A stretch of DNA of 50,595 bases from DTYU01 sp040757355 (GTDB taxonomy: Bacteria; Bacillota; Desulfotomaculia; Desulfotomaculales; Ammonificaceae): NCBI GenBank assembly GCA_040757355.1, contig JBFLWY010000021.1, positions 1 to 50,595 on the forward strand, given 5' to 3'. A model generated the notes under the pieces. That model was not told the origin of the DNA, ran no database searches, and saw only the letters and a list, made by a program, of their open reading frames with translations. Positions 14,784 through 22,997 of this stretch are shown in pieces. The translations under genes and the position numbers were made by a program. Every line of letters starts with the position of its first letter. The first letter of the stretch is position 1.

Positions 14784-16874
14784 GTGGGTTCATTCCTCGG
14801 GGCCGCGCTTAATTATGCCCGCCGGGGGTTTTCTGTCATCCCCTTGAGACCTCGCGATAAACGTCCGCTTCTCTCGTCGTGGGCTGGGTTTCAGCAAGCG
14901 CCTGCTGACGCTGACCAAGTTCAAGCCTGGTGGATTGAGCATTCAGACGCCAACGTCGGGATTGTAACCGGCGCGGTGAGCGGCCTTGTGGTTTTAGACC
15001 TGGACGGCCCGGAGGCGGTGAATTTCATTAAGGAGCGGGACCCGAACCCCGAAACTCCCGTAGCTCGAACCGGCAAGGGCTACCACGTTTATTTTGCCCA
15101 CCCCGGCGGTACCATTGCCAACGCCGTCGCCTTGGGCGGGATCAAGGGAATGGACCTGCGTGCTGATGGCGGCTATGTCGTCGCTCCTCCAAGTATCCAC
15201 CCCTCCGGCAAGCGTTACCAATGGGTCGGGGGGCACAGCCCGGATGAACTCCCCCTTGCCTCCTGCCCCAATTGGCTGTTGGACCTTATTCGGAACCCAG
15301 GAAAAACGGAGGTCGCGGACGTGGGGCAAGACCCTTCCTGGGTGTTGAAACTGCTCCAGGGTGTTCCACAAGGCCAGCGAAACGATGCGGCTACCCGGCT
15401 GGCAGGCCATTGGCTTGCCCGGCTGCCGGGGGATGAAGTCTGGTTACTGCTGACCGAGTGGAACACGAGGAATTCTCCTCCCTTGCCGGAGCGGGAACTT
15501 AAAGCAATTTTTGAGAGCGTTGCGCGGCGGGAGGCCCGCAAGCCGCGGCGCCCTAACGGCGAGGCTAAGCAGGAGACACCACCTGAACCCGTTGTCATCC
15601 CGTTGGCGAACGTGGAGCCGGAGGAGGTTTCCTGGCTCTGGGAGCCGTACCTACCCGCTGGCAAACTGACAATCGTTGAAGGAGATCCCGGCGCGGGAAA
15701 AACCTGGGTGACTCTGGCGATCTGCGCGAAGCTGACGGCTGAGGGTCACCCGGTCCTTTACGCGACGGCCGAGGACGGCCTGGCCGACACCATCCGGCCA
15801 CGGGTTGAGGGAATGGGCGCGGACCTGAGCAGCTTCTTCATTTTGCGTGGAGCAAAGAGCGAAAGTGGCGATACTGTCCCGTTCACCCTGGCCGAGCCGG
15901 AGGTTTTAGAGAAGGCGATCTTGACCTACCGCCCCGCTTTGGTGGTCTTGGACCCGATCCAGGGGTTCCTGGGCGGCAGCGTGGACATGCACAAGGCGAA
16001 CGAGGTCCGAGCCAAGCTGGCCCCGCTTGCCCGGATAGCCGAAACCTACGGCTGCGCGGTGGCGGTGGTGCGGCATCTATCAAAGGCACCGGCGGGGAGG
16101 GCTATTTACCGAGGGCTGGGTTCGATAGATTTCACGGCGGCGGCCAGGAGCGTTCTTCTGGTGGGGCAGAACCAGGCGGGTAACCGGGCGGTGGTACATC
16201 TTAAAAATTCTGTAGGCGAGCTCGGCCCGTCTCTGGGGTTCGAGATTCAGCGGGGGCAGTTCTTCTGGCGAGGCGAGGTTGACACTGAGGCGGGAGATAT
16301 TCTGCGACCGGACGCCGAGCCGGAGGAACGGTCGGCCCTGGACGAGGCGGCGGAATGGCTTCAGGAACTGTTGGCCGAAGGGCCGGTGGAAGCGAAGCAG
16401 GTCCAGCGTGAGGCGAAACAAGCCGGATTTGCAGATATAACCCTCCGGCGGGCGAAAGCGCGGCTGGGGATTAGAGTTTCACGCGAGGGGACACCAGGAG
16501 AGCGGGGCGGCGGAAAATGGTTCTGGCGGTTGCCGGATTATTTAGATGATCAAGATGATCAACCTCCTCTAAACTCAAACGATGAGCATCTTAATCAAGA
16601 GCCGCAGACCTTAGAGCCGCAAGCCTTTCCGGGCACGGATTTAGATGCTCATATGAGTATCTTAAATCAGGGGGTTCAAACCTTAGAGCCGCAAGGCTTT
16701 CAAGCCACGGATTTAGATGCTCATTTAGTAAGTTTAGAGGATGAGCATCTTAGTGAGCAGGTTAATCAAAGCTTAAAAGCTGGCAATGTTGAAAATAGGC
16801 GCGACGTTCTCCGACCAGTTGACGAGTTAGACGGCGCTATTACCGAGATGCTGGAGGAGATGAAGGGCAAGTGA
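14784..16874 (+). CDS. Prim-pol and AAA (RepA-like) replication protein
   Basis: A 696-residue replication protein. Residues ~5-175 form a bifunctional primase/polymerase domain with the metal-binding D72-L-D74 in VVLDLDGPEA and a GKGYH motif. Residues ~275-480 form a RecA/RepA-type ATPase: Walker A GDPGAGKTW at 300-308, Walker B in ALVVLDPIQG, and a VRHLSK sensor. A possible winged-helix segment follows (~525-575). The last ~120 residues are low-complexity and repeat DLDAH/DEHL units. Such proteins unwind and prime plasmid or satellite origins. It starts at GTG 14784. The stop overlaps the next gene (GTGA). Confidence 0.88.
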   Translation: MGSFLGAALNYARRGFSVIPLRPRDKRPLLSSWAGFQQAPADADQVQAWWIEHSDANVGIVTGAVSGLVVLDLDGPEAVNFIKERDPNPETPVARTGKGYHVYFAHPGGTIANAVALGGIKGMDLRADGGYVVAPPSIHPSGKRYQWVGGHSPDELPLASCPNWLLDLIRNPGKTEVADVGQDPSWVLKLLQGVPQGQRNDAATRLAGHWLARLPGDEVWLLLTEWNTRNSPPLPERELKAIFESVARREARKPRRPNGEAKQETPPEPVVIPLANVEPEEVSWLWEPYLPAGKLTIVEGDPGAGKTWVTLAICAKLTAEGHPVLYATAEDGLADTIRPRVEGMGADLSSFFILRGAKSESGDTVPFTLAEPEVLEKAILTYRPALVVLDPIQGFLGGSVDMHKANEVRAKLAPLARIAETYGCAVAVVRHLSKAPAGRAIYRGLGSIDFTAAARSVLLVGQNQAGNRAVVHLKNSVGELGPSLGFEIQRGQFFWRGEVDTEAGDILRPDAEPEERSALDEAAEWLQELLAEGPVEAKQVQREAKQAGFADITLRRAKARLGIRVSREGTPGERGGGKWFWRLPDYLDDQDDQPPLNSNDEHLNQEPQTLEPQAFPGTDLDAHMSILNQGVQTLEPQGFQATDLDAHLVSLEDEHLSEQVNQSLKAGNVENRRDVLRPVDELDGAITEMLEEMKGK
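16551..16752. repeat. Iteron-like repeats inside the replication gene
   Basis: GATGAGCATCTTA occurs at 16581-16593 and 16740-16752, its near-complement TTTAGATGCTCAT at 16640-16652 and 16712-16724, a variant ATGAGTATCTTA at 16653-16664 and a further half-match at 16551. The pair at 16640-16664 is a near-palindrome. The stretch is clearly AT-richer than the surrounding GC-rich gene. Encoded peptides are low-complexity, so selection may act on DNA. This is a candidate replication origin recognised by the host protein. Confidence 0.5.
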
Positions 16875-17152
16875 GTATCGTCCAGGTGATCCGCCGAATC
16901 GAAGAGATGGGTTTCCGCCTCTACCTGCGCGGTGAGGAAATCCGTATCAAGGGTAAACCGCCGGTGCCGGACGAGGTTAAGACGCTGCTCCGGCAGGTGG
17001 CCAACCGCCAAGAGGAGGCAAGGGCGGTCCTGGAACTGTGGGGCGAACCCTGCACTCCGGAGCAGGAACAGCGGGTGAAGAAGGCGTTCACCCGACCTGG
17101 AACCTTCATCGTTTACGATGAGCGGACGGGAGAAATGAGGTGGATCTGCTGA
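16871..17152 (+). CDS. Hypothetical protein downstream of the replication gene
   Basis: A 93-residue protein from GTG 16871, overlapping the rep stop. The first half (VIRRIEEMGFRLYLRGEEIRIKGK, a helix followed by strands, then VKTLLRQVANRQEEARAVL) resembles the small TubC_N-like module often found attached to primase genes in phages and plasmids. The second half is charged. It probably assists replication, but this is inferred from position. Confidence 0.65.
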   Translation: MSIVQVIRRIEEMGFRLYLRGEEIRIKGKPPVPDEVKTLLRQVANRQEEARAVLELWGEPCTPEQEQRVKKAFTRPGTFIVYDERTGEMRWIC

Positions 17153-17352
17153 TGCCCCGCTACCGCGAAGAGGTGATCATCCCGCTTGGCCGGAGTTGCA
17201 TTGCCATCCTGACGCCGGAGGAGGCGTCACGGCTGCTGGCCCAACATCCGGAACTGTGGGAGAAGGCTGTTAAACGCGGCAAGCACCGGCTGCGGGCGGA
17301 GCGGGACGCCGGCAGGCAGGCGAAGGTGAGACGAGATGGTTGCTATGGCTGA
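17152..17352 (+). CDS. Hypothetical 66-residue protein
   Basis: Starts at ATG 17152, overlapping the previous stop by one base, with GAGGTGG upstream. MPRYREEVIIPLGRSCIAIL is followed by LTPEEASRLLAQHPELWEKAVKR (read as two helices) and a basic tail. No family recognised. It overlaps the next gene by 17 bases. Confidence 0.6.
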   Translation: MPRYREEVIIPLGRSCIAILTPEEASRLLAQHPELWEKAVKRGKHRLRAERDAGRQAKVRRDGCYG

Positions 17353-17668
17353 AGACCCGCAGGCTTTCACCTGGGGCGCGGTAATTGAAATCAGTTACGC
17401 GGTGGGGCTCTGCCCCCTGAATATAGCCCCGCTCCAACCCGAGCCCGACCGGTTTAAGGGCAAGCTGGCGGTTGTGGCCGGGCGCCGCCCGGGCAAAGAG
17501 CCCGAATTTTACCCGGGTGATCGTCAGGGCACAAAACTTACCCCCGAGGGCGAAGTGGACCTTTTTAAGTTTGTCCGCCAGCTCGTGATGGCCGTGTGCG
17601 CGGACCGGATATGCGGTCTCTCGGAGGAGGAAGTTGAAGTATTAAACCTGCTGAGCCGCCCCGGTTAA
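17336..17668 (+). CDS. Hypothetical 110-residue protein
   Basis: Starts at ATG 17336 behind AAGGTGAG; a second ATG lies at 17348. It is a soluble protein with three cysteines and a helical C-terminus (KFVRQLVMAVCADRICGLSE). The function is unknown. It is the last gene of the tight replication block; a 130-base spacer with an inverted repeat (CAGGTA/TACCTG near 17730) follows. Confidence 0.6.
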   Translation: MVAMAEDPQAFTWGAVIEISYAVGLCPLNIAPLQPEPDRFKGKLAVVAGRRPGKEPEFYPGDRQGTKLTPEGEVDLFKFVRQLVMAVCADRICGLSEEEVEVLNLLSRPG

Positions 17669-17798
17669 GGTGGGCGGTAACGCCCCACAGGTGGCCGCAG
17701 GACGCGGTTCTGAGGGTGTTTAGCTTACGGCAGGTATCAAACCATTACCTGCGATTTAGAAGGGGCTTGCAGGACATTGCAGAGGCTGGTTTAGAGGG

Positions 17799-18056
17799 AT
17801 GGCGATGCCAGGCGGGCGCGGGAGCAAGTTCGACCTGATCAGGCCGTTGTGCGATACCTGCTCGAAGGCCGTCCCGCAGCGGTGCCCGTTCTTCCGGTTG
17901 AAGGACCCGGAGGCAGGCTTGAGGGCGATCGGAGCTCAAGCCGTTAGGCACGAGCATTTTCCCTGCGGAGAGACGGCGGGCTACAAAGTGATGCTTTACA
18001 AGGTGACGACCTGCCCGGGCTACACAAAAGGCAGCCTACCCCCGTTGGGCAGGTGA
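17799..18056 (+). CDS. Hypothetical cysteine-rich small protein
   Basis: An 85-residue protein with five cysteines in the order CDTC, RCPF, FPC and TTCPG, which suggests a metal or disulphide-stabilised mini-domain. The ATG at 17799 has only a weak upstream GAGGG site. Small proteins with CxxC...CPFF patterns occur in Firmicute phages near structural genes, but I cannot name a family. Confidence 0.55.
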   Translation: MAMPGGRGSKFDLIRPLCDTCSKAVPQRCPFFRLKDPEAGLRAIGAQAVRHEHFPCGETAGYKVMLYKVTTCPGYTKGSLPPLGR

Positions 18057-18069
18057 AGGGCTGTGGTAA

Positions 18070-18372
18070 ATGAGGTCCCGGCGGCTGAAACGGTTATTTC
18101 ACGTGGAATGGTCGGGCCAGGCCGAAGAACAGGCAGGCCTGCACCGCCGGCGGCTGCGAAAGGCGCTCTCCCGCCTGCTGCGGGAAGCCCTTGACGGAGG
18201 CCTCCCGGTTTATCAAGGGATGTGCCGGCTGCCGATGCCGGCGGCCAGGACTGGGTTAAACCGTGACCTGGTGGCCTGGCTCCTGCCGACGCCGGGCACG
18301 GGGTGGGTGGTGGTCAGGGTGGAGACACAGCGAGACAACGACCGGGCAAAGCCTGGTAAGGGAGGGTTATAA
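18070..18372 (+). CDS. Hypothetical basic protein
   Basis: A 100-residue Arg-rich protein (HRRRLRKALSRLLREALDGG) followed by a hydrophobic strand region (VVVRVETQ). It may bind nucleic acid. The stop is immediately adjacent to the small-terminase-like gene, so the two are probably co-translated. Confidence 0.5.
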   Translation: MRSRRLKRLFHVEWSGQAEEQAGLHRRRLRKALSRLLREALDGGLPVYQGMCRLPMPAARTGLNRDLVAWLLPTPGTGWVVVRVETQRDNDRAKPGKGGL

Positions 18373-18903
18373 ATGGCGAAAAAGCGCAGAAAAAGCCAAC
18401 TTTCGATCGAGCAGATGAACGCCATCGACCTGCTTATCCTGGGGACGGGCGACAAGGAGACCGCCGGGGCTGTCGGGGTTCACCGGTCAACGGTCTGGGA
18501 GTGGCGAACCCAGAGCCCGCTGTTCATCGCCGAACTGAACCGGCGCCGGAACGAGGTCTGGCGGCGCGGCGCCGACAAGCTGCGGGCGCTCATCCCGAAG
18601 GCGCTCGCCGTTCTGGAGGAGGAGCTCGCCAACCCCGACAACAAGGACCGGGGGAAGGTCGCCCTGGAGATCCTGCGGCTTGCCGGCATAGAGGAGGCCG
18701 ACGTTCGAAAGATAGGGCCGGAGGACCCGGATGCGATCGCGTATGAGATGCTGCGAAACGGGCAGCGCCCCCCGGTCTCCCGGTTGGCCGCCGGCAGGGA
18801 GCGCGAAATAGAGGAACGGGTCCGGGCACGGGTACTGATGGAGGCCATAGACAAAGGGATAGGCGCGCCGGAGGAGACGGGCGCCTATAGGAAGTGGTTC
18901 TGA
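18373..18903 (+). CDS. Terminase small subunit-like DNA-binding protein
   Basis: A 176-residue protein. Residues ~10-55 form a helix-turn-helix (IEQMNAIDLLILGTGDKETAG then VHRSTVWEWRTQSPLFIAEL), the arrangement seen in phage small-terminase or phBC6A51-type DNA-binding proteins. A helical oligomerisation region follows (IPKALAVLEEELANPDNK; GKVALEILRLAGIEE). In phages this protein marks the DNA for packaging together with a large terminase, which is not encoded here. In phage satellites a lone TerS redirects helper packaging. An ordinary regulatory protein remains possible. Confidence 0.6.
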   Translation: MAKKRRKSQLSIEQMNAIDLLILGTGDKETAGAVGVHRSTVWEWRTQSPLFIAELNRRRNEVWRRGADKLRALIPKALAVLEEELANPDNKDRGKVALEILRLAGIEEADVRKIGPEDPDAIAYEMLRNGQRPPVSRLAAGREREIEERVRARVLMEAIDKGIGAPEETGAYRKWF

Positions 18904-18919
18904 TGAAGAGGTGGAAGCA

Positions 18920-19387
18920 ATGTCGCAGGAATTGTTCATTCAAAAGAAAGGCTCCACGATAGTTGTCGTAATTAATCTGGATCACCCCTTGGTCCGGGAA
19001 GCTGAACAAGCGGCAGCCCAAGAGGGGGAGCAGCAAGACGAGGGCAAGGAAAACCAGTTACCCAACTGGCAGCACTTCCTGGACCGGCGCCAAGCGGCCG
19101 TTGCTGAAGTCACCCAGCGGATAGATTCCCTTGACGGCGGGGACCCCGGCGGGATCGGCCAGGTGGTGGAGGGATACGAAAAGGTAGTCGAACTAACGGC
19201 GGCAGCAGTACCGCCGCCCGGACTGGAGTGGTATCATACCCGCCTGCTTATCGCGGATGCGCTCCAGGCCCAGGCCTGGCGGCTGAGAAAATCGGCCTTC
19301 GCCTTAGGCGACAAGGCGATCCAGGAACTCCAGAGGCTCAACGAGGAGTACGAAACCTGGTTTCACAACGCTGAAGGCTCCGGCTGA
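18920..19387 (+). CDS. Hypothetical 155-residue protein
   Basis: ATG 18920 follows GAGGTGG; a GTG at 18911 is less likely. The N-terminus is strand-like (LFIQKKGSTIVVVINLDHPLV), then an acidic Gln/Glu-rich linker, then two long helices rich in Ala and Gln ending NEEYETWFHNAEGSG. The arrangement suggests an oligomeric protein. It lies between the TerS-like gene and the 625-residue protein. No family recognised. Confidence 0.6.
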   Translation: MSQELFIQKKGSTIVVVINLDHPLVREAEQAAAQEGEQQDEGKENQLPNWQHFLDRRQAAVAEVTQRIDSLDGGDPGGIGQVVEGYEKVVELTAAAVPPPGLEWYHTRLLIADALQAQAWRLRKSAFALGDKAIQELQRLNEEYETWFHNAEGSG

Positions 19388-19459
19388 GAGGAGGGATGCA
19401 GCAATCACAACGGTTGGGTTAAAGACCACCGGAAATTAACGAAAGGAGCGGTGCCAAAA

Positions 19460-21337
19460 ATGGGATGGTTCAGTAAAGTTGTAAGCAGTGTCAAGAGCGG
19501 GTACAGGTCGCTTGACAGGAGGCTGGGCGGGTATCTGCCGGGCGGGATCTCGCCACAGCAAGCGAAGAAGACAACCACCACAGCGAAAAAGGCGACTACG
19601 GCCACGGCGAAACCGACGGCGAAGAAGACAACCACCACGGCGAAAAAGGCGACTACGGCCACGGCGAAACCGACGGCGAAGACGCCAATCACCAAAATTC
19701 CATTATCGGCAGGCACAATCGACGTTAGAACTGGAAAGCCGTATAATCCGCAGCTGGACGTTGGCAGTGTGACTAGACCGTTTACACCTGCGGAAAGGAG
19801 ACAGCAAAACATAGCGCTGGGCGTGGTAGGCGGAGCTTTGGGCGCGGCTCTTGCGCCTGAAGCTATAGCGGCTGGGAGAGTCCTTGCCCCCGTGGCGGTA
19901 TCCGCGGCCCAGAAAGCGGGCAGCCTAGTCAGCCGGAGCGGTCAGGCGGCAAGCCGGGTGGTAACCAGGACGGCACCGACCGTCCGGCAGGTCGCGCAGA
20001 AGGTGACGCAGCCGGTCGGCCGCGTGGCGACGACCGTCGGGACGAAGGTGGCACAGACGCCGGTCATCGGCCCGGCTCTACGGGTGGCAACCTCGACGCC
20101 GGCAATGCAGGTAGGGACTGCTCTGGGCACGATCGGCGTTGCCCAGGCGCTTACTCCGACGAAGCCGCCCGGTGTGGCGACGACCGCGCCCACGCCCACG
20201 CCGGCAGCCCCCGGCGGCGCACGGCCGGGCGGTATGACGCCTCCTCTATCCACGGCGGCACCCGGCGTGGGAACGGGCGGCGGTTGGAGGCCTGCGAGTG
20301 TCCTGCCTGCAACCCCCGGCGGCGCGCCCGGCACCGGCACCACAAGCATGACCACGACCACCACAACGCCGGGAACTCCGACGCAGCCGGAGGGGATGCA
20401 GCCCGGGCAGACCACGCAGCCGCCAGCGCAGCCGGAGCAGCCGGGCGTGACGCAGCCGCCCGAGGTAGAGCAGCCCGACTGGAACAAGATGTACCAAGAG
20501 GTAGTCACCACAATCGACCAGGCCGCTCAGGAAAACATAGCAATGACCAAGGCCTGGCTCGACCAGATGACGGCGACCCTCGACCAGCTGCAGGCGCAGA
20601 TTATGGATGTTTACAAGCAGCAGGGAACGGTGCTCGACCCGGCGACGCTGGCGGCGCTGAAGTCTATTCGCGACGAGGTAGACCGCCGGCGGCAACAGCT
20701 GACGGAGGAGATGAACCGGCGCGGGCTCCTGCAGAGTGGTATCTGGCTGGCCGAGGAGAACCGCATCCTCAGTAACCAACTGACGGCAGAGGAACAGTTG
20801 CTGGCCGCCAGGCTGTCCGACATCCAGAACCGCATGACCGAAGCACTGATGAGTTTCGCCAACCAGCGGGTGAACATCATGGGGCAGGCCATGCAGCAGG
20901 GGATGGAAACGGCGCGGTGGGCCGGCGGGCTGAAGATAAGCGCGCTGGGTGACATTCAGGCCCGGCAGACCGAGTGGCAGAAGTGGTGGCAGGACCGGCT
21001 GGACCAGCAGCGCCAAGAGGCCGAGCGGGCGCGGCAGTGGCAGTACGAACAGGGCTTGGAGCGCGCGAAGACCATCGCCGGCTGGACGGGGAATATCCCG
21101 GAGGGCTACCCGGGCGCGGGGCAGCCGACCTTCGAGGCGCAACAGGCTGCAGCTAAGCAGACCCAGACCAAGACGAACACGGCGGCCACAAACAAGTACA
21201 TCGCGCAGATACCGACCTACAGCAGCTTTGAGGAAGCAATGGCGGACTTCAACCGTTACCGGGCGATCATGGAGGGCGAAGGGGCGGACGTGCAGCAGAT
21301 TCTCAACACGATCTACGCCTACTTCGGACGTGCATAG
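19460..21337 (+). CDS. Large Thr/Pro/Ala-rich protein with C-terminal coiled coil
   Basis: A 625-residue protein (628 from GTG 19451; ATG 19460 has better spacing from AAAGGAG). N-terminal MGWFSKVVSSVKSGY is amphipathic. Residues ~33-75 hold a 19-residue Lys/Thr/Ala tandem repeat. A hydrophobic Ala/Gly stretch (VVGGALGAALAPEAIAAGR) follows, then ~150 residues of Pro/Thr/Gly linker, then a Gln-rich helical domain (~350-540) with EEMNRRGLLQSGIWLAEENR. That shape is seen in phage virion-associated or injection-type proteins. I cannot assign a family. As the largest protein of the island after rep, it is likely cargo or structural. Confidence 0.7.
   Translation: MGWFSKVVSSVKSGYRSLDRRLGGYLPGGISPQQAKKTTTTAKKATTATAKPTAKKTTTTAKKATTATAKPTAKTPITKIPLSAGTIDVRTGKPYNPQLDVGSVTRPFTPAERRQQNIALGVVGGALGAALAPEAIAAGRVLAPVAVSAAQKAGSLVSRSGQAASRVVTRTAPTVRQVAQKVTQPVGRVATTVGTKVAQTPVIGPALRVATSTPAMQVGTALGTIGVAQALTPTKPPGVATTAPTPTPAAPGGARPGGMTPPLSTAAPGVGTGGGWRPASVLPATPGGAPGTGTTSMTTTTTTPGTPTQPEGMQPGQTTQPPAQPEQPGVTQPPEVEQPDWNKMYQEVVTTIDQAAQENIAMTKAWLDQMTATLDQLQAQIMDVYKQQGTVLDPATLAALKSIRDEVDRRRQQLTEEMNRRGLLQSGIWLAEENRILSNQLTAEEQLLAARLSDIQNRMTEALMSFANQRVNIMGQAMQQGMETARWAGGLKISALGDIQARQTEWQKWWQDRLDQQRQEAERARQWQYEQGLERAKTIAGWTGNIPEGYPGAGQPTFEAQQAAAKQTQTKTNTAATNKYIAQIPTYSSFEEAMADFNRYRAIMEGEGADVQQILNTIYAYFGRA
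19562..19675 (+). repeat. 57-bp tandem repeat, two copies
   Basis: Two nearly identical 57-bp units (19562-19618, 19619-19675; one base differs) encode KKTTTTAKKATTATAKPTA twice. The near-identity at DNA level indicates recent duplication. The third start (GCGAAG) continues into unique sequence. Confidence 0.9.
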
Positions 21338-21357
21338 CATTTCGCGTGAAATAGCTA

Positions 21358-21384
21358 AAGGCCGGGGTGGTGTGCCCCGGCCTT
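21358..21384. terminator. Bidirectional terminator between convergent genes
   Basis: AAGGCCGGGG and CCCCGGCCTT make a perfect 10-bp stem with a 7-base loop. It sits between the plus-strand large protein and the minus-strand gene that ends at 21390. Confidence 0.75.
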
Positions 21385-21389
21385 CACTT

Positions 21390-22037
21390 TCAGTTCTGGC
21401 TGAACCAGAGCGTTTCGGAGTACTTTGTCAAGGCATTATGTGTGTGGTCGGTGATCTCCGCAAAGGAACCTTCTCTGGGATCGCCGCTCGCGGCCAGGTC
21501 GTAGTAGAGGCACTGCGCCAGGCAGTTGAAGTATTCTCCGGCGTAAAACGCGCTAACAGCGTCAATGGCGAGTTGGTTGTCACCTTGGGCTTGGGTTCTG
21601 AGGGTTTCGTAAAGAAGCTCCTTGTACTGAACGCCCAGCTGGTATAGCTTTTCTCTCCGTTCCTCGGCCGTAAGAGCCTCATTCAAAAGTATCCCGTTGT
21701 GCGTGTCAACGATAGGCTCCCGTTTCTGCCCCCAGCCAGCCAGGCAATCATCAACCTCTTTTTGGGTCGTTAGCGTCTTTTTTGAGGAAATCAAGGCGGT
21801 ACCGTTATGGCCGTCCCAACTGGCGGACGCCCCCAGGCTCTCACTCACCAGGCGCAGGGGAACCATTACCCGCCCGTCCATGATCACCGCGGGGACGTCT
21901 CCTTCGACCAGGCGGCCGTCAACCTTCACGCTGGCCATCGGATATCCCTTGTAGGTGGCGCGGCTGAGGGCCCAGGCCGAAGATGCCGCGGTTACGGATA
22001 CTATGATGAGACACAGAAAAACCCATAGCTTGCGCAT
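21390..22037 (-). CDS. Secreted protein with copper amine oxidase N1-like domain
   Basis: A 215-residue protein with a signal peptide (MRKLWVFLCLIIVSVTAASSAWA). Residues ~45-90 match the Cu_amine_oxidN1 surface domain common in Firmicutes: VDGRLVEGDVPAVIMDGRVMVPLRLVSESLGA, seen here as PAVIMDGRVMVPLRLVSE. The rest is helical with cysteines and unknown. The domain probably binds cell wall or acts as a stalk; it is not an oxidase. Its presence in a small island as leftward cargo is unusual. Confidence 0.8.
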   Translation of the reverse strand: MRKLWVFLCLIIVSVTAASSAWALSRATYKGYPMASVKVDGRLVEGDVPAVIMDGRVMVPLRLVSESLGASASWDGHNGTALISSKKTLTTQKEVDDCLAGWGQKREPIVDTHNGILLNEALTAEERREKLYQLGVQYKELLYETLRTQAQGDNQLAIDAVSAFYAGEYFNCLAQCLYYDLAASGDPREGSFAEITDHTHNALTKYSETLWFSQN

Positions 22038-22158
22038 TTGTTACCCTCCCTTCTAATTGAAGTTATAGGAAAATTATAGCACGTTTGCCCGAAGTTCGCA
22101 GGTTGGGAAACAGGGCGGGACGCCGGTTGAACCCCAGCCGCCCCGCCCCTTTCTTGCC

Positions 22159-22419
22159 CTACCTGGCGGCAAGGATCCGCTCGGCGTTGTCGCCTTCCAG
22201 GACATAGCATATGAATCCCGGGACGGCCTCCACGAGGTCCTCCGGCCAGGTGACCCGGCAGCCCTCCGGGACCGGCCGCCCCAGGATGGCCGGGGCGCAG
22301 GCGTCCAAGACATCCAAAACCTCAGCGTCCAGGACGTCCAAGGCGTCCGTAACTCCCCCAATCGGTAAATTCTCACCTTCCTTCAAGGGGATTAGCGGGC
22401 GGTGCCTGCTGGCTTGCAC
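22159..22419 (-). CDS. Hypothetical small acidic protein
   Basis: Up to 86 residues from GTG 22419; the GGGAGG site touches the start, so the true start may be slightly downstream. It contains a short internal repeat (DALDVLDAEVLDVLDA) and a C-terminal VPGFICYVLEGDNAERILA. It overlaps the upstream gene by 47 bases. No family recognised. Confidence 0.5.
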   Translation of the reverse strand: MQASRHRPLIPLKEGENLPIGGVTDALDVLDAEVLDVLDACAPAILGRPVPEGCRVTWPEDLVEAVPGFICYVLEGDNAERILAAR

Positions 22420-22849
22420 CTCCCTTGATCGGCCGGATTTTTGCGCCCCGGCCTTCTCTATCTTTTTGTTCTGGCTGTTTGGTCAATGCGCGGGCTTCGG
22501 CTAAAGTCTCGCTACAGATCTCTTCCGTGGATTCGCCCCATTTCGGAAAGATAATTGGCATGGGGTTGTTGATAATCTGGAAGATGTCGAACGCCGCCTT
22601 AAATCCGGCCATAAAGGCATGGGTTCGCCACAGGGCAGACTCATTATTGAGAAATTCCGATAAGATGATGACCAGCTCGCGTTGGTTCTCGGGGAGCTGC
22701 AACCAGATCATTTGCTTTAACTCTCTGGCCGTTTCCTCTATCTTTTCGTAATTTGTGTTCCCCAACATATCTGTGTCGGCTGCCTCAAGCCGGTTGTTAA
22801 TGAAACCAAAGAAATCGAACTCAAAGTTATCATTGTAACTTCCCTGCAT
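22373..22849 (-). CDS. Hypothetical helical protein
   Basis: Translation most likely starts at ATG 22849 behind GGGAGGAG, giving 158 residues; a longer frame to 22954 is open but lacks a ribosome site. The protein is helical with aromatic stretches (NFEFDFFGFINNRLEAAD; FMAGFKAAFDIFQIINN) and a Pro/Lys-rich tail. The pattern of a helical bundle carrying a conserved ESALWRTHAF segment is distinctive, but I know no family. It lies in the leftward operon starting at 23699. Confidence 0.65.
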   Translation of the reverse strand: MQGSYNDNFEFDFFGFINNRLEAADTDMLGNTNYEKIEETARELKQMIWLQLPENQRELVIILSEFLNNESALWRTHAFMAGFKAAFDIFQIINNPMPIIFPKWGESTEEICSETLAEARALTKQPEQKDREGRGAKIRPIKGGASQQAPPANPLEGR

Positions 22850-22975
22850 AAGATATCTCCTCCCGATAAAATTTAGGTTTTGTGTAACTTTTGAAAGGGA
22901 ATCCAAGCTGGTTATCGAACCCCCTTTCTTAGGGGGGGCGGGTGCCTCTGCCAAGGTTGTGCCCGCCCCTTGGGC

Positions 22976-22995
22976 GGCCCGGGTATTCCCGGGCC
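22976..22995. terminator. GC-rich hairpin after the leftward coiled-coil gene
   Basis: GGCCCGGG and CCCGGGCC pair perfectly around TATT, three bases past the stop of the gene ending at 22998. There is no T-run, so it may attenuate transcription or protect the 3' end rather than terminate strictly. Confidence 0.4.
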
Positions 22996-22997
22996 CC

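Noticed and set aside
20246..21340. Long minus-strand open frame of 364 codons
   Set aside because: It is antisense to the GC-rich Gln-rich protein at 19460-21337, has Leu/Arg/Pro-rich composition typical of shadow frames, and has no ribosome site or family signature.
22850..22954. N-terminal 35 residues added to the protein at 22373-22849
   Set aside because: The upstream TTG has no ribosome site, whereas ATG 22849 has GGGAGGAG at normal distance.
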